Source: Micromonospora sp. NBC_00421
GTDB lineage: Bacteria; Actinomycetota; Actinomycetes; Mycobacteriales; Micromonosporaceae
Assembly: GCF_036017915.1 (NCBI RefSeq)
Contig: NZ_CP107929.1
Span: forward strand, 2,108,001-2,172,000
DNA length: 64,000 bases
Direction of reading: 5' to 3'
Position 1 is the stretch's first letter. Every line of letters begins with the position of its first letter. The notes beneath the pieces were generated by a model, which was not told the DNA's origin, did not search any database, and saw nothing but the letters and a program-made list of their open reading frames with translations. The translations under genes and the position numbers were made by a program. Below are positions 1 to 9,137 of the stretch, in pieces.

Positions 1-1083
1 GCCACCGACGGCGACGACGCCAACCCCGGCACGCCGGCCCGGCCGCTACGCACCATCCAGCGCGCGCACGACCTGGCCGAGCCCGGCACCACCATCGCGG
101 TACGCGGCGGCACCTACGCGCCGACCAGCACCATCAAGATCCTCAAGGACGGCACCCCGGGCCAACCGATCACCCTCACCGGCTACCAGGGGGAGAAGGT
201 GGTGATCGACGGCGAGAACATGCCGTACACCCCGGGCGCGGTGGGTTCCAGCATCCCCCGGGCCGACCGGGGTGCGCTGCACGTCGAGGGCGACTGGTGG
301 CGGTTCGTCGGCCTGGAGATCGTCCACGGTCCGTACGGGATCTTCGGCGTCGACACCAACCACGGCAGCTACGAGCGCCTGATCACCAGGGACAACTACG
401 AGTCCGGGCTGCACCTGCAGGGCGCGTCCAGCGACAACCAGATCATCGACCTGGACAGCTACGGCAACCGCGACCCCCGCAAGAACGGCGAGAGCGCCGA
501 CGGGCTGGCCATCAAGGAGGGCTCCGGCACCGGCAACGTGGTGCGCGGCGCGCGGCTCTGGCGCAACTCCGACGACGGGTTCGACGCCTGGCTTTTCCTG
601 TCGCCGATCCTGATCGAGGACAGTGCCGCCTACGACAACGGCTACAACTACTGGAACCTGCCCGACTACGCCGGGGACGGCAACGGCTTCAAGCACGGTG
701 GCGGCAACGACCCGCGTCCGGCCGTCGACCATGTCACCCGCAACAGCATGGCCTGGGGCAACTCGGCCGGCGGATTCATCGACAACGGCAACCCCGGCAC
801 GCTGGTCTTCGAGCGCAACACCGCGTGGCGCAACGGCAAAGCCGGCTTCGACGTGTCCCGTTCGACCTCCCAGCTCCGCCGCAACCTGGCGGTCGGCAAC
901 ACCCCTGACGTGTCGCTCGGCTCCTCGACCGGGGCCGACAACTCCTGGAACCTCGGCGGCAGCTGGCCGCTGGCCGGCACCGACCCGTCGACCATCACCG
1001 GTCCCCGGGCGGCCGACGGGTCCATCCCGCCGTCTAACTTCCTGCGCCCGGCCAACGGTGCCGACGTGGGCGCCCGACTCTGA
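1..1083 (+). CDS. Pectate lyase, PL9-like right-handed beta-helix protein (5' end outside window)
   Basis: An open frame enters at base 1 and ends at TGA 1081-1083, giving 360 visible residues with the N-terminus missing. The visible part begins with a DGDDANPGTPARPLRTIQ stretch, typical of the start of secreted beta-helix polysaccharide lyases (GT-x-ANP-GT-PxxPxxTI). Repeated Asn/Gly-rich rungs follow, including GLAIKEGSGTGNVVRGA, NSDDGFDAW and GNGFKHGGG. The NSDDGFD segment and the GNGFK segment are characteristic of family PL9 pectate lyases (PelL/Pel9A), which cleave polygalacturonate by Ca-dependent beta-elimination outside the cell. The pectinesterase at 2685-4412 is a natural partner because de-esterified pectin is the lyase substrate. 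The family call is from motif recognition. A signal peptide is expected but lies outside the window. Confidence 0.82.
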   Translation, partial: ATDGDDANPGTPARPLRTIQRAHDLAEPGTTIAVRGGTYAPTSTIKILKDGTPGQPITLTGYQGEKVVIDGENMPYTPGAVGSSIPRADRGALHVEGDWWRFVGLEIVHGPYGIFGVDTNHGSYERLITRDNYESGLHLQGASSDNQIIDLDSYGNRDPRKNGESADGLAIKEGSGTGNVVRGARLWRNSDDGFDAWLFLSPILIEDSAAYDNGYNYWNLPDYAGDGNGFKHGGGNDPRPAVDHVTRNSMAWGNSAGGFIDNGNPGTLVFERNTAWRNGKAGFDVSRSTSQLRRNLAVGNTPDVSLGSSTGADNSWNLGGSWPLAGTDPSTITGPRAADGSIPPSNFLRPANGADVGARL

Positions 1084-1137
1084 GTCACCTGTCGGCCGTG
1101 CCCCCGCCCGCACCGTCGGGAGCCCGGCCGCCCCGCC

Positions 1138-1173
1138 CGCCGACCGGGACCGGTCCACCGGTTCCGGTCGGCG
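1138..1173. terminator. Bidirectional hairpin terminator between convergent genes
   Basis: Two 16-nt arms (1138-1153 and 1158-1173) pair around a TCCA loop with a single G.T mismatch, giving a very stable GC-rich stem. It lies between the convergent lyase (ends 1083) and chitinase (ends 1230), as expected for a shared factor-independent terminator in a high-GC actinomycete. There is no strong T-run on either side. Confidence 0.7.
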
Positions 1174-1229
1174 TGGTCGGGGCCACCTGGTAGGGGCGGC
1201 GCGGTCGGCCGGTGTCCCTGAGGCGGGGC

Positions 1230-2615
1230 TCAGCGTCCCTGGAGGGTGCGGACGTTGTCGCCGAACGTCCAGCCCTTGGACCCGTCCCAGTTCACCGACC
1301 AGGTCATCAGCCCCTTCAGGCCACCCCGGTAGGTGTTCCACGCCTGGGCCACCGAGGCCGGTGCCAGGTAGCCGCCGCCGGCACCGGGCTGCGCGGGCAG
1401 GCCGGGCACCTGCTTGTCGTACGGGACCCGGATGGTGACGCCCTGGACGACCAGGCCGGCGTTGAGGCAGTCGGTCTGCGCGGTGAAGCCGGCCACCGTC
1501 CCGGCGGGGTACGAGTCACCGGCGCAGCCGTACATGCTGCCGTTGTAGTACTGCATGTTGAGCCACCAGAGCCGTCCGTTGTCGACGTACCGCTTGATGA
1601 CCGGCAGGTACACGCCCCAGATGGAGCCGTAGGTGACGCTGCCGCCGGTTACGTACGCGGTCTCCGGGGCCATGGTCAGGCCGAAGCCGGCCGGCATCTG
1701 GGCCAGCACGCCGTCGATGATGCGGACCAGGTTCGCCTGCGAGGTGGACAGCCGGGTGATGTCCCCGCTGCCGGTCAGCCCGGTCTCGATGTCGATGTCG
1801 ATGCCGTCGAAGTGGTACCGCTTGAGGATCGGCACCACGGTGGCGACGAACCGGTCGGCGACGGCCGCCGAGCCGAGGTCGATGCCGGCGGTGGCCCCGC
1901 CGATCGACAGCAGGACGGTCAGACCGGCGGCCTTGGCCTGGCACATCTCGGTGGGGGTGGGCACCCTGACGGTGGCGTCCATGCCGTCCTCCCACAGCAC
2001 CGTGCCGTCGGCGCGGATCACCGGGAAGGCGGCGGTGACCACGTTGTAGCCGTGTCCGGTGATCCGCGCGTCGGTGAGGGGGATCCAGCCCAGCGGCGGG
2101 TGGACGCCGTTCGCCGCGCCGTCCCAGTTCTCCCAGTAGCCCTGGAGCACCTTGCCGGTCGGCCGGGGCTTCAGCGCGCAGCCCGTGCCGTCGGGCGGCG
2201 GTGTCGTCGTGCCGGGGGTGGCGGTGGGTGTGGATGTCGGGGTCGGCGGGCGGGTGGGCGTGGCGGTGGGGGTCGGCGACGGGGTGGGGACGACGGTGGG
2301 TGACGGGGTGGGGGAGGGGGTGCCGGTGCAGGCGCCCAGGTCACGCCAGAGCGCGGGGACGGCGGCCGGGTTCCAGCCGGCGCCGGCCGGCGGGGTGTGG
2401 GTGACCAGCGACTCGTAGAGACGGCCGAGATAGCTGACCCGGGTGCCGGCCGGGTAGCTGACGCCCTCGGCCCAGGCCGGTGCGGAGCAGGCCACCAGGG
2501 CGCCGGCGTTACCCGTGGTGGTGGTCGGCGCGGCGAAACCGTTCGTGACGGGCAGTGCGGCGGCGAGCAGTACCGCACCGGCCAGCACGGCCGTCGTCGC
2601 AGGTCGAAGTCGCAT
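1230..2615 (-). CDS. Secreted GH18 chitinase with N-terminal CBM5/12 chitin-binding module
   Basis: 461 aa. A signal peptide occupies about residues 1-29. A small aromatic-rich carbohydrate-binding module of the CBM5/12 type follows (about 43-96, with WAEGVSYPAGTRVSYLGRLY and a closing PALWRDLGAC). A Pro/Thr/Ser linker (about 98-142) leads to a GH18 barrel (about 150-461). The barrel shows the LSIGG strand (236-240) and the catalytic DGIDIDIE motif (270-277), whose Glu277 is the expected proton donor, plus a later MQYYN motif. It should hydrolyse chitin outside the cell by substrate-assisted retaining catalysis. The start is fixed by GAGGAGGT just upstream of an ATGTC-ATG pair; the second ATG (2615) is used. 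It has its own 69-bp upstream region carrying an AT-rich box (2651-2670) that recurs before the LPMO at 46718, so co-regulation is likely. Confidence 0.93.
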   Translation of the reverse strand: MRLRPATTAVLAGAVLLAAALPVTNGFAAPTTTTGNAGALVACSAPAWAEGVSYPAGTRVSYLGRLYESLVTHTPPAGAGWNPAAVPALWRDLGACTGTPSPTPSPTVVPTPSPTPTATPTRPPTPTSTPTATPGTTTPPPDGTGCALKPRPTGKVLQGYWENWDGAANGVHPPLGWIPLTDARITGHGYNVVTAAFPVIRADGTVLWEDGMDATVRVPTPTEMCQAKAAGLTVLLSIGGATAGIDLGSAAVADRFVATVVPILKRYHFDGIDIDIETGLTGSGDITRLSTSQANLVRIIDGVLAQMPAGFGLTMAPETAYVTGGSVTYGSIWGVYLPVIKRYVDNGRLWWLNMQYYNGSMYGCAGDSYPAGTVAGFTAQTDCLNAGLVVQGVTIRVPYDKQVPGLPAQPGAGGGYLAPASVAQAWNTYRGGLKGLMTWSVNWDGSKGWTFGDNVRTLQGR

Positions 2616-2650
2616 GACATACCTCCTCGTCGATGGCGGGAGGTTATCAG

Positions 2651-2670
2651 TTAACTTTGTTAAAAGTAAA
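2651..2670 (-). promoter_or_regulatory. AT-rich operator/promoter box upstream of the chitinase, shared with the LPMO gene
   Basis: Read toward the chitinase, the box is TTTACTTTTAACAAAGTTAA, containing the perfect inverted repeat TTAAC-aaa-GTTAA (2651-2663). It starts 35 bp before the chitinase ATG. The box at 46570-46589, upstream of the chitin LPMO, matches at 17 of 20 positions. In such GC-rich DNA this is unlikely to be chance. It may be a repressor site controlling chitin genes; the regulator is unknown, and a ROK- or LacI-type protein would be candidates. Confidence 0.6.
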
Positions 2671-2684
2671 TGCCTGACTGCCGG

Positions 2685-4412
2685 TCAGGGGACCGGGTTC
2701 CAGCCGTCCGTGCCGGCCAGGTACCGCTGCGGGGTGTAGGTCGAGGCCTGCGCGTCGGTCAACTGTGGCCGGTCGGTGGTGACCGTCGACCCGGGGCCGC
2801 TGTTGCGGTACTCGAAGAACCGGGCGTCACGCCACGAGAAGCCGGACATGTCGCTCCACGGGGAGTCCTTCACGTGCGCGCCGAGAACGCTGTCGCGGAA
2901 CACCGCCTGCCCGATCGCGTCGACGTTCCCGCTCGGGTGCCACGGCCGACCCAGGTGCACGCTCTGCGCCGCCGCCGAGTCGGTGGTCAGCGTGCAACCG
3001 GTGAAGAGCAGGCCGTACGGGTTGCCGATCATGGTGGACGGGGCGGTGACGTACCCGTTGTTACTCGTCGAACCCCGGTCGAGCGACCGGATCTCGCAGC
3101 GGTCGAAGACCCCGGTGCCCCGGCCGAAGACGAAGTCGACGTCGCCCTCGACGTAGCAGTCGCGGAAGTACGCCCGGCCGACTGCGTCGACGCTGGCGCT
3201 GTTGTGGTAGAGCGTGTCCTGGTTGCCGAGGAACCGCACGTCGTCGAAGACCAGCCGGTCGGCCCGGGTGAGCACGGCCACCGCCTGCTCGGCGCTGTAG
3301 TCGTGCGCCGCCTCGTCGAAGTCGTTGGCGAAGGTCAGGTGCCGGGCGGTGAAGTCGTTGCCGTCGACGGTCACCGTGGCGCTGCCCGAGGTGCCGTAGG
3401 TGCCGCCGCCCGGCTTCGGGGTGCCCGAGGCGTTGTCGTAGACGATGACCACGTCGCGGGCGTCACCTGTCGACCCGACGAACGACACGTACGGCTTGTC
3501 GGCCGGGACCGACACCACCTCGCGGTAGGTGCCCGGCTCGATGGTGATGGTGTGTCGGCGGGTGTTGCCCGTCGGCACCGCGTCCACCGCCGCCTGCACG
3601 CTGGTGAAGTCCCCGCTGCCGTCCGGGGCGACCACCGAGGACCCGTCGCCCGGCGCGGTGCCGGTCGGCGTGGGCGTCGGGCTGGTCGGTGGCGGGCTGC
3701 TGGGCGGCGCGGTGTCCGTCGGCGAGGCCGTCGGGCTCGGCGAGGCGACGGTCGGGGTGGCGGTGGGGGTCGGCGGCGCGCTGGTCGGGGCGGTGTCGCC
3801 CCGGGTCACCACCACGTCGTCGAACCGGGCGGTGGCGTACGCGGTCTGTACGCCGATCCGGCCGGTCGCGGTCAGCGTGCCGGTGCCGGTGCCGACCGGG
3901 ACGCCGTCGACCCAGCCGCGTACCACCGTGCCGGCCACCTCGATCCGCAGGGTGTGCCAGCTCCCCACCGTCACCGGGTGGGACACCGTGCCCAGCGGGG
4001 TGACCCGGCCGCTGCGTACCGCTTCCAGCCGGACCTGGTCGCCGGGGAGCACGGCGAGCCGGTAGTAGCTCGTCGCGCCACTGGCCCTGGCGAGCAGCGC
4101 GACCAGGCCGTTGCCGGGCAGCGTCAGCGGCTTCACCCGGGCCTGGACGGCCTGGTCGGCCCAGGACGCGTCGCCGGCGAAGAGTCGGGCGTCGGTGCCG
4201 TCCCTGGCCTGCTGCAACGCCGGGCTGTCGTCGGAGACCACCGACCAGGTGCCGCCGGACCGCGACCAGCCGGCGAGGTCGCCGCCGGAGAAGTCGTCGC
4301 TGAACAGGGTGGCGGCGTGGGCGACCTGTGCCCCGCCGAGCGGGGTGAGGGCCAGCAGCGTGGTGGTGAGCGCCGCGACGGCGGCGGCGAGCAGGCGGCG
4401 GCTTCTGCGCAT
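2685..4412 (-). CDS. Secreted pectinesterase (CE8) with N-terminal concanavalin-like domain
   Basis: 575 aa. A signal peptide is present (about 1-34, ending VAHA). A LamG/concanavalin-like beta domain follows (about 36-205, beginning LFSDDFSGGDLAGW). A long P/T/S linker (about 208-255) leads to the CE8 pectin methylesterase beta-helix (about 258-575). CE8 hallmarks are visible in order: GTYREVV, EQAVAV, NQDTLY (catalytic Asp), VDFVFG (second Asp) and HLGRPW (Arg). The enzyme removes methyl esters from homogalacturonan, preparing it for a pectate lyase such as the one at 1-1083. The start at 4412 has GGAGGT ten bases upstream. The frame stays open further upstream, but that stretch lacks a signal peptide and would cross the operator at 4459-4470, so it is not used. 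The P/T linkers of this gene and the chitinase resemble each other in style. Confidence 0.92.
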   Translation of the reverse strand: MRRSRRLLAAAVAALTTTLLALTPLGGAQVAHAATLFSDDFSGGDLAGWSRSGGTWSVVSDDSPALQQARDGTDARLFAGDASWADQAVQARVKPLTLPGNGLVALLARASGATSYYRLAVLPGDQVRLEAVRSGRVTPLGTVSHPVTVGSWHTLRIEVAGTVVRGWVDGVPVGTGTGTLTATGRIGVQTAYATARFDDVVVTRGDTAPTSAPPTPTATPTVASPSPTASPTDTAPPSSPPPTSPTPTPTGTAPGDGSSVVAPDGSGDFTSVQAAVDAVPTGNTRRHTITIEPGTYREVVSVPADKPYVSFVGSTGDARDVVIVYDNASGTPKPGGGTYGTSGSATVTVDGNDFTARHLTFANDFDEAAHDYSAEQAVAVLTRADRLVFDDVRFLGNQDTLYHNSASVDAVGRAYFRDCYVEGDVDFVFGRGTGVFDRCEIRSLDRGSTSNNGYVTAPSTMIGNPYGLLFTGCTLTTDSAAAQSVHLGRPWHPSGNVDAIGQAVFRDSVLGAHVKDSPWSDMSGFSWRDARFFEYRNSGPGSTVTTDRPQLTDAQASTYTPQRYLAGTDGWNPVP

Positions 4413-4458
4413 GGCGGATGAACCTCCGGGGACGGGGTGGAGGTGGGCAACGGTGCGT

Positions 4459-4470
4459 GAAAGCGCTTTC
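4459..4470. promoter_or_regulatory. LacI-family-type palindromic operator upstream of the pectinesterase
   Basis: GAAAGCGCTTTC is a perfect 12-bp palindrome with a central CG, the layout typical of LacI/GalR-family operators. It lies 46 bp upstream of the pectinesterase ATG. The LacI-family gene at 15260-16276 is the only such regulator in the window, but the sites near that gene have a different spacing, so the cognate regulator is unknown. Confidence 0.6.
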
Positions 4471-4570
4471 CTGGCGCACCGTAACCCCGCCCACGCACGA
4501 CTGTCAATGCGTTCGGGGTCGGGGGAGAGATGCCGTCCAGGGCCTGCACGCTCCTGCTGGGAGGTCTTCC

Positions 4571-5770
4571 TCAGCCCGCGCCGAGGGCGGCGGCGAGGCG
4601 GACGAGGCTCGCCGGGGCGGCGGGCTCCCGGGCGACCCGGGCGAGCACGTCCCGGCCCGCCGGCCGGTGGCGGATCTCGGCGGGGGCGATCCGGTCCGCG
4701 TCGACCAGGACCCGGCCTGCGCTGACCGGGTCCGCACCCTGGAGGTAGGCGCGGGCCGCGTCGACCAGGTGCGCGGCCCGGTGCTCGACGGGTAGCCACC
4801 GCCAGCCGTCGCGCCGGGTGACCTCCTCGTGCCGGGTCACCGCGCCGTGGGTGTCGCCCAGTTCGACAGCGGCGGCGGCTCGCGCCACCGCCACGGCGGT
4901 CGGCCCGAAGCCGGTCCGGTGGTGGTCCTGCCCGTCGCCGACGGGGGCGGCCAGGGTGGCGGCCTCGTCGAGCAGGTCGACCACCGCCGCGCCGTCCCCG
5001 TGGCTGGCGGCAGCCATGGCCGCCTGGAGGAGCAGCGTCCCGCACAGGGACAGCTCCGCGGGTGCGCCGCCTTCGATCTCCGGCGGGGCGATCCGGTACG
5101 CGGCAGCCAGCATCGCCGACTTCGCCACCCGGGCCTGGCCGGACGCGCGCAGCACCTGGCCGAGCTGCACCGCTGCGGCGGCGACCAGGGCCGGGTCACC
5201 GGCGGCGGCGCTCATCGCCCGGTCCACCGCCAGCCAGGCCAGGTCCGGTACGGCCAGTTTGACCAGCAGCGATGCGGTGATCCGGTACGTCTCCACAAGT
5301 GCCGCCCGACCCGCCGGATCCGCCGCGTGGCTGCGCTCGACGTCGGCCAGCAGCCCAGGCAGCAGAGCTGCCAGCTCGGGGTACCGGGCATGCTGGAAGG
5401 TCGTCCAGGCGTGTGCGACCTGCCGCGCCACCTGGCCGACGGGCGGCACCGGCCGCCCGCCCGCCGGTCGGGCCAGCGGAACGTCGTACCGGGACAGGGC
5501 CACCCGGATCCGCGCGACGTCCGCGGCCCGCCCGGTCACCTCGGCCGGCTGTACGTCCCGACCGAGCAGCACCGCCGGATCGATCCGCAGCACGGCGGCG
5601 ATCTCCTGGAGCGTCGACATCTTGTCCAGTGTGCGGACACCCCGCTCCACCTTGTCCACCCAGCTCTTCGACTTGCCCAGCCGGTCGGCGAACACCTGCT
5701 GCGACAGGTTGCGCCGCCCCCGCCAGTACGCCACCCGCCGACCCACCGGCAACACCTCGCTACTGTCCAC
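4571..5770 (-). CDS. XRE-family transcriptional regulator with TPR-like C-terminal region
   Basis: 399 aa from a GTG at 5770. An N-terminal helix-turn-helix of the Cro/C1 type (about 10-65) contains LSQQVFADRLGKSKSWVDKV and a closing STLQEIAAVL. A long all-alpha, Ala-rich remainder resembles the TPR-like domain of Streptomyces/Micromonospora XRE regulators. The reading frame is open further upstream, but the GTG at 5770 places the HTH at the N-terminus. It also overlaps by 11 bp (5760-5770) the 3' end of the small ORF at 5760-5927, so the two are probably translationally coupled. No effector domain identifies the target. The operon ends here; the pectinesterase downstream has its own control region. 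Confidence 0.8.
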   Translation of the reverse strand: MDSSEVLPVGRRVAYWRGRRNLSQQVFADRLGKSKSWVDKVERGVRTLDKMSTLQEIAAVLRIDPAVLLGRDVQPAEVTGRAADVARIRVALSRYDVPLARPAGGRPVPPVGQVARQVAHAWTTFQHARYPELAALLPGLLADVERSHAADPAGRAALVETYRITASLLVKLAVPDLAWLAVDRAMSAAAGDPALVAAAAVQLGQVLRASGQARVAKSAMLAAAYRIAPPEIEGGAPAELSLCGTLLLQAAMAAASHGDGAAVVDLLDEAATLAAPVGDGQDHHRTGFGPTAVAVARAAAAVELGDTHGAVTRHEEVTRRDGWRWLPVEHRAAHLVDAARAYLQGADPVSAGRVLVDADRIAPAEIRHRPAGRDVLARVAREPAAPASLVRLAAALGAG

Positions 5771-5927
5771 GACGCCACCGCCGGTCGGGCACCGCCCGGG
5801 TGGTCTCCTCGGCCGGTATCCGTTCGGCCTCGGCCTGCGCGAGAAGCCGCTGCTTTGCTTCCTCATGTTCCGCCGCCTGGATCTGCTCACCCCGGCTCGC
5901 CACCGGCTTGTCGCCCTGATCCCGCAT
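5760..5927 (-). CDS. Small 55-aa charged protein coupled to the downstream XRE regulator
   Basis: An ATG at 5927 is preceded by GGAGG at 4-nt spacing, one of the better ribosome-binding sites in the neighbourhood. The product is a short Glu/Gln/Arg/Ala-rich, probably helical peptide (MRDQGDKPVASRGEQIQAAE at the start). Its TAG stop at 5760-5762 lies inside the start region of the XRE gene (GTG 5770). Small hydrophilic proteins encoded immediately before XRE regulators are common in actinomycetes and can act as antagonists or partners, but no family is recognised here. The evidence is the RBS, the overlap and a hydrophilic composition, not homology. Confidence 0.55.
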   Translation of the reverse strand: MRDQGDKPVASRGEQIQAAEHEEAKQRLLAQAEAERIPAEETTRAVPDRRWRRGQ

Positions 5928-6113
5928 GCTGCCTCCATCGATAGGGGCGCGGCGGCACGCTCCTGGAATGACATCACGCCGCGTCCTGCGTCGGTCACCC
6001 ACTTCAACGAGCAGGTGACCGAAACACAGGCTGTAGTGACTCAGGGTAGTTTCACAGGTGCGAATGGTGCGATTCGTAGATCGCTTCTCGCCACCTCGGA
6101 CGCGCCGTACCAG

Positions 6114-7352
6114 TCAGCGTGCGCCGTCCATCAGCTTGGTCAGCTCCGCCAACTCGTCAGTCATCGCGCGACGGCGACCCGCGACGATGGTGTCCACGAT
6201 GTCCCCCGCGTACCGCTGCTGCCGCAGCCAGGTGGGCGCGGTGTCCCGCAACTGCGACAGCACCGCCGTCGCCTTTCCATACCGCCGCAACTGCGCATAG
6301 GCCCAGGCCAGATCGAGTCGATGCCGCCGCCAGGCCGAGGTGCTGATGGTGGGCACGGGCGGCACCAGGGCCGACAGTTCCAGCACCCGGCCCGCGTCCC
6401 CCGCCACGGCCGCGGCCTCCGCCCGCTGCATCTGCACCTTGGCGGTGTCGAAGCCGCCCACCAGCATCAGGTGATCCGACGCCGGCACCCGCTCGCCGAT
6501 CCGTGCCGCGGCGGCAGCGGCGACGCCGATCAGGTCCGCCGCCTCGTCCGGTCGGTTGTCCCTCGCCTGCGCGGCGGCGGCACTCAGCAGCAGCCACCCC
6601 CAGCCGGCCAGCTCGGCCGGGGTTGCCCGGGACAGTCGCGGCTCCACCTCGTCGGCGGTCGCCACTGCCAACTCGGCCGACTCACCGATACGTCCCTGGC
6701 GCATCAGCAGCCAGCACATCGTCCGGATGACTGTGGCAGCCACCACCCGGTCCCCGGACCGCCGGGCGGCGTCGAGCGCTCCCGACAACGCCGTCTGCGC
6801 CAGGTCGTCGGCCCGCAGTTGGATCAGGAGACCACCCGCCACGTGCTGGGTGCGGGCCAGCAGGTCATACGCGGCATCCTGCCGCTCGCTGCCCGCAAGA
6901 CCGACGGCGGCGTGCACGTTCACCAGCAACGGCGGCACCACCCGCAGCGCGACCGCATAGTCACCGGCGTTGTATACCCGATCGGCGGCGTGCAGGTTCC
7001 GGCGCAGCGTGTCGAGGTCGGGCGGCTCGTCCATCGGTAGCACGAGGGGAGTGCCGTCGATCCCACGCACCGGGGCCACCACGCGGCGGATCTCCGCCAA
7101 CGACAACTGCCGGTGACCCGGCTCGCCCTGCGCGGCGGCCTGTGACGCGTCACCCAGCAGCGCGGACGTCGACACCTCCAGGGCGCGGGCGAGGGCATGC
7201 AGCGTGTCGAGTCGGGCCGCACCGCGGCTGCCCTGCTCCAGCTTCCGGATCACCTCGACGCTGACGCCCGACCGCTCGGCAAGCTGCTCCTGGGTCAGCC
7301 TCGACTCACGCCGGATTCCCGCGAGCCGCTCACCCACCGTCGGTATGGCCAT
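6114..7352 (-). CDS. XRE-family transcriptional regulator with TPR-like C-terminal region
   Basis: 412 aa. The N-terminal HTH (about 8-60) shows RLAGIRRESRLTQEQLAERSGVSVEVIRKLEQ, a clear Cro/C1 fold, followed by a long helical repeat region of about 320 residues rich in Ala/Arg/Leu. The ATG at 7352 is chosen because GGGAGAGG lies just upstream; an in-frame TTG five codons earlier is less convincing. It sits directly upstream of the first XRE operon in the same direction but is separated from the 55-aa ORF by 186 bp of somewhat AT-richer DNA, so it is probably a separate unit. The target is unknown. Confidence 0.82.
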   Translation of the reverse strand: MAIPTVGERLAGIRRESRLTQEQLAERSGVSVEVIRKLEQGSRGAARLDTLHALARALEVSTSALLGDASQAAAQGEPGHRQLSLAEIRRVVAPVRGIDGTPLVLPMDEPPDLDTLRRNLHAADRVYNAGDYAVALRVVPPLLVNVHAAVGLAGSERQDAAYDLLARTQHVAGGLLIQLRADDLAQTALSGALDAARRSGDRVVAATVIRTMCWLLMRQGRIGESAELAVATADEVEPRLSRATPAELAGWGWLLLSAAAAQARDNRPDEAADLIGVAAAAAARIGERVPASDHLMLVGGFDTAKVQMQRAEAAAVAGDAGRVLELSALVPPVPTISTSAWRRHRLDLAWAYAQLRRYGKATAVLSQLRDTAPTWLRQQRYAGDIVDTIVAGRRRAMTDELAELTKLMDGAR

Positions 7353-7492
7353 GGCCTCTCCCGCCAACGCAACGAGCAGCCGCCAGCCTCGCCCGGTGGC
7401 TGCCAGTTCGGACGGTACACCCAGCGTCGAGCGCAGGAAGTGTCCGGGTGCCTACCCTCCGCGTCCATCCTCTGGGTCTGTCGACGTGGCGG

Positions 7493-9058
7493 TCAGTCCT
7501 CGGTCTGGGGGCCGAGCAGGCGGATCTCCTCGATGTCCAGGGTCGCCTGCACCTCCCGGAGCACGGTGTCGTCGATCTCGTTGTCGTCGCGCAGCCGGGT
7601 GACCTCGCGCCGCTTGTGTTCCAGCACCCCCAGCCGCAGTTGGGCGTCCAACTCCTGTGCCCGGTCGGCCTCCTGCCCGCCGCCGGCCGCCGTCACCAGG
7701 TCCAGGTGCCGTTGGTAGTCGGCGCGCAACCGGTCCACCATCTCCGGATCGACCTCGAGGTCGGCGGCGACGTGGGGCAGCGCGGTCAACGCCGCCTCGG
7801 TGGCCCGGCGGTGGGCGTGCCGGACCTCGTCGCCGCGTGCCTCGTCGCCGCGCAGGCCGGCCCAGCGGGCCACCACAGGCAGGGTGGTGCCCTGCACCAG
7901 CATGATCGACACGATCGCCACGGCGGTGCAGAAGATGATCAGATCGCGTTCCGGCACCGGCGCGTGGGTGGTGGCCGTGGTGACCGGCACCGCGAGGGCG
8001 GCGGCCAGCGACACCGCACCCCGGAAACCCGCCCACCCGGCCGCCACCCGGACCCGCCGGCTCACCTCGGCCCCCCGGCCCACCACCGGCAGGCCGTACG
8101 AGAACAGTTGCAGCCACGTCAGCCGGACGACCACCACCATCAGGGTCACCGAGGCGGCGATGGCCACGGACCGCACCAGCGAGGTGCTGGTCACGTGGTT
8201 CACCGCCCGGGGGATCTGCATCCCCAGCAACACGAAGAGCGCGCCGTTGATCAGGAATGTGGACAGGTCCCAGAAGGCGTACGCCAGCACCCGGGACCGG
8301 GCCCGGATCACCCTCGGCCCGGCGTACGACAGCAGCAGCCCGGCGACCACGACGGCGAGCACCCCACTGGCGTGCACCACCTCGGCGGCCAGGAACGCGG
8401 CGAACGGGGTGAGCACGCTCAACGCGCCCTCCCGCAGCGGGTCGTCCAGCCGGCGGCGGATCAGCACCACCACCAGGCCGACGGCCAACCCGGCGGCGAT
8501 CCCACCACCGGCTGAGCCGACGAACCGGCCCAGGAACCCGAGCACCCCCGGCGCGGTGCCGCCGACGATCAGCCCGACCGTCACCGAGAACAGCACCAGC
8601 GCGGTGCCGTCGTTGACCAGGCTCTCCGCCCGTAACGTGGTCAGGATCCGGCGGGGCATCCGCTTCGCCAGGCCGGCGACCGCCGCCGCATCGGTGGGGG
8701 CGAGCACCGCGCCCAGCACCCAGGCGGCCTGCGGGCTCATCCCCAGCGCCTTGGCGACCAGCGCCACCGCCACCATGGTCACCACCACCAGCGCCACCGC
8801 CAGCGAGGCGATCACCAGCAGGTTCGACCGGATCTCCCGCAGGCTGATCACCAGGCTCTCCCGGTAGAGCACTGCCGGCAGGAAGAGCAGCAGCACCACC
8901 TCGGGTGCCAGCACCACCTCCGACAGCGGCGGCAGCAGCGCCAGCAGCCCACCCATGGTGATCAGCAGCACCGGCGGGGCCACCCGGTACCGGCCGCCGA
9001 TGGTGGTGCCGACCAGCACGGTGGCGGCCAGCACCACGATCAGGACCAGGACCTCCAC
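7493..9058 (-). CDS. CPA1-family Na+/H+ antiporter
   Basis: About 521 aa. Roughly twelve hydrophobic helices run from the N-terminus to about residue 415, followed by a charged cytoplasmic tail of about 100 residues. Diagnostic CPA1/NhaP motifs are present: LAPTDAAAVAGL and RAESLVNDGTALVLF (the ESxxNDG motif). The protein exchanges cytoplasmic Na+ or K+ for protons and takes part in pH and salt homeostasis. Two in-frame GTG starts are possible (9076 and 9058). 9058 is preferred because a GGGGGG purine tract precedes it at good spacing and the protein then begins directly with the first helix. The neighbours (XRE gene, kynureninase) do not suggest a specific pathway. Confidence 0.9.
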   Translation of the reverse strand: MEVLVLIVVLAATVLVGTTIGGRYRVAPPVLLITMGGLLALLPPLSEVVLAPEVVLLLFLPAVLYRESLVISLREIRSNLLVIASLAVALVVVTMVAVALVAKALGMSPQAAWVLGAVLAPTDAAAVAGLAKRMPRRILTTLRAESLVNDGTALVLFSVTVGLIVGGTAPGVLGFLGRFVGSAGGGIAAGLAVGLVVVLIRRRLDDPLREGALSVLTPFAAFLAAEVVHASGVLAVVVAGLLLSYAGPRVIRARSRVLAYAFWDLSTFLINGALFVLLGMQIPRAVNHVTSTSLVRSVAIAASVTLMVVVVRLTWLQLFSYGLPVVGRGAEVSRRVRVAAGWAGFRGAVSLAAALAVPVTTATTHAPVPERDLIIFCTAVAIVSIMLVQGTTLPVVARWAGLRGDEARGDEVRHAHRRATEAALTALPHVAADLEVDPEMVDRLRADYQRHLDLVTAAGGGQEADRAQELDAQLRLGVLEHKRREVTRLRDDNEIDDTVLREVQATLDIEEIRLLGPQTED

Positions 9059-9137
9059 GGCACCCCCCGCCTCCACCCGACATGCTGGTACGAAGTCGGC
9101 GGCGACGCGGGGGAATCCGGGATCTACCCGCCGTGGC

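Noticed and set aside
4413..5045. Upstream extension of the pectinesterase frame
   Set aside because: The signal peptide starts exactly at ATG 4412 with a GGAGGT site. The extension crosses the palindromic operator and overlaps the XRE gene in another frame.
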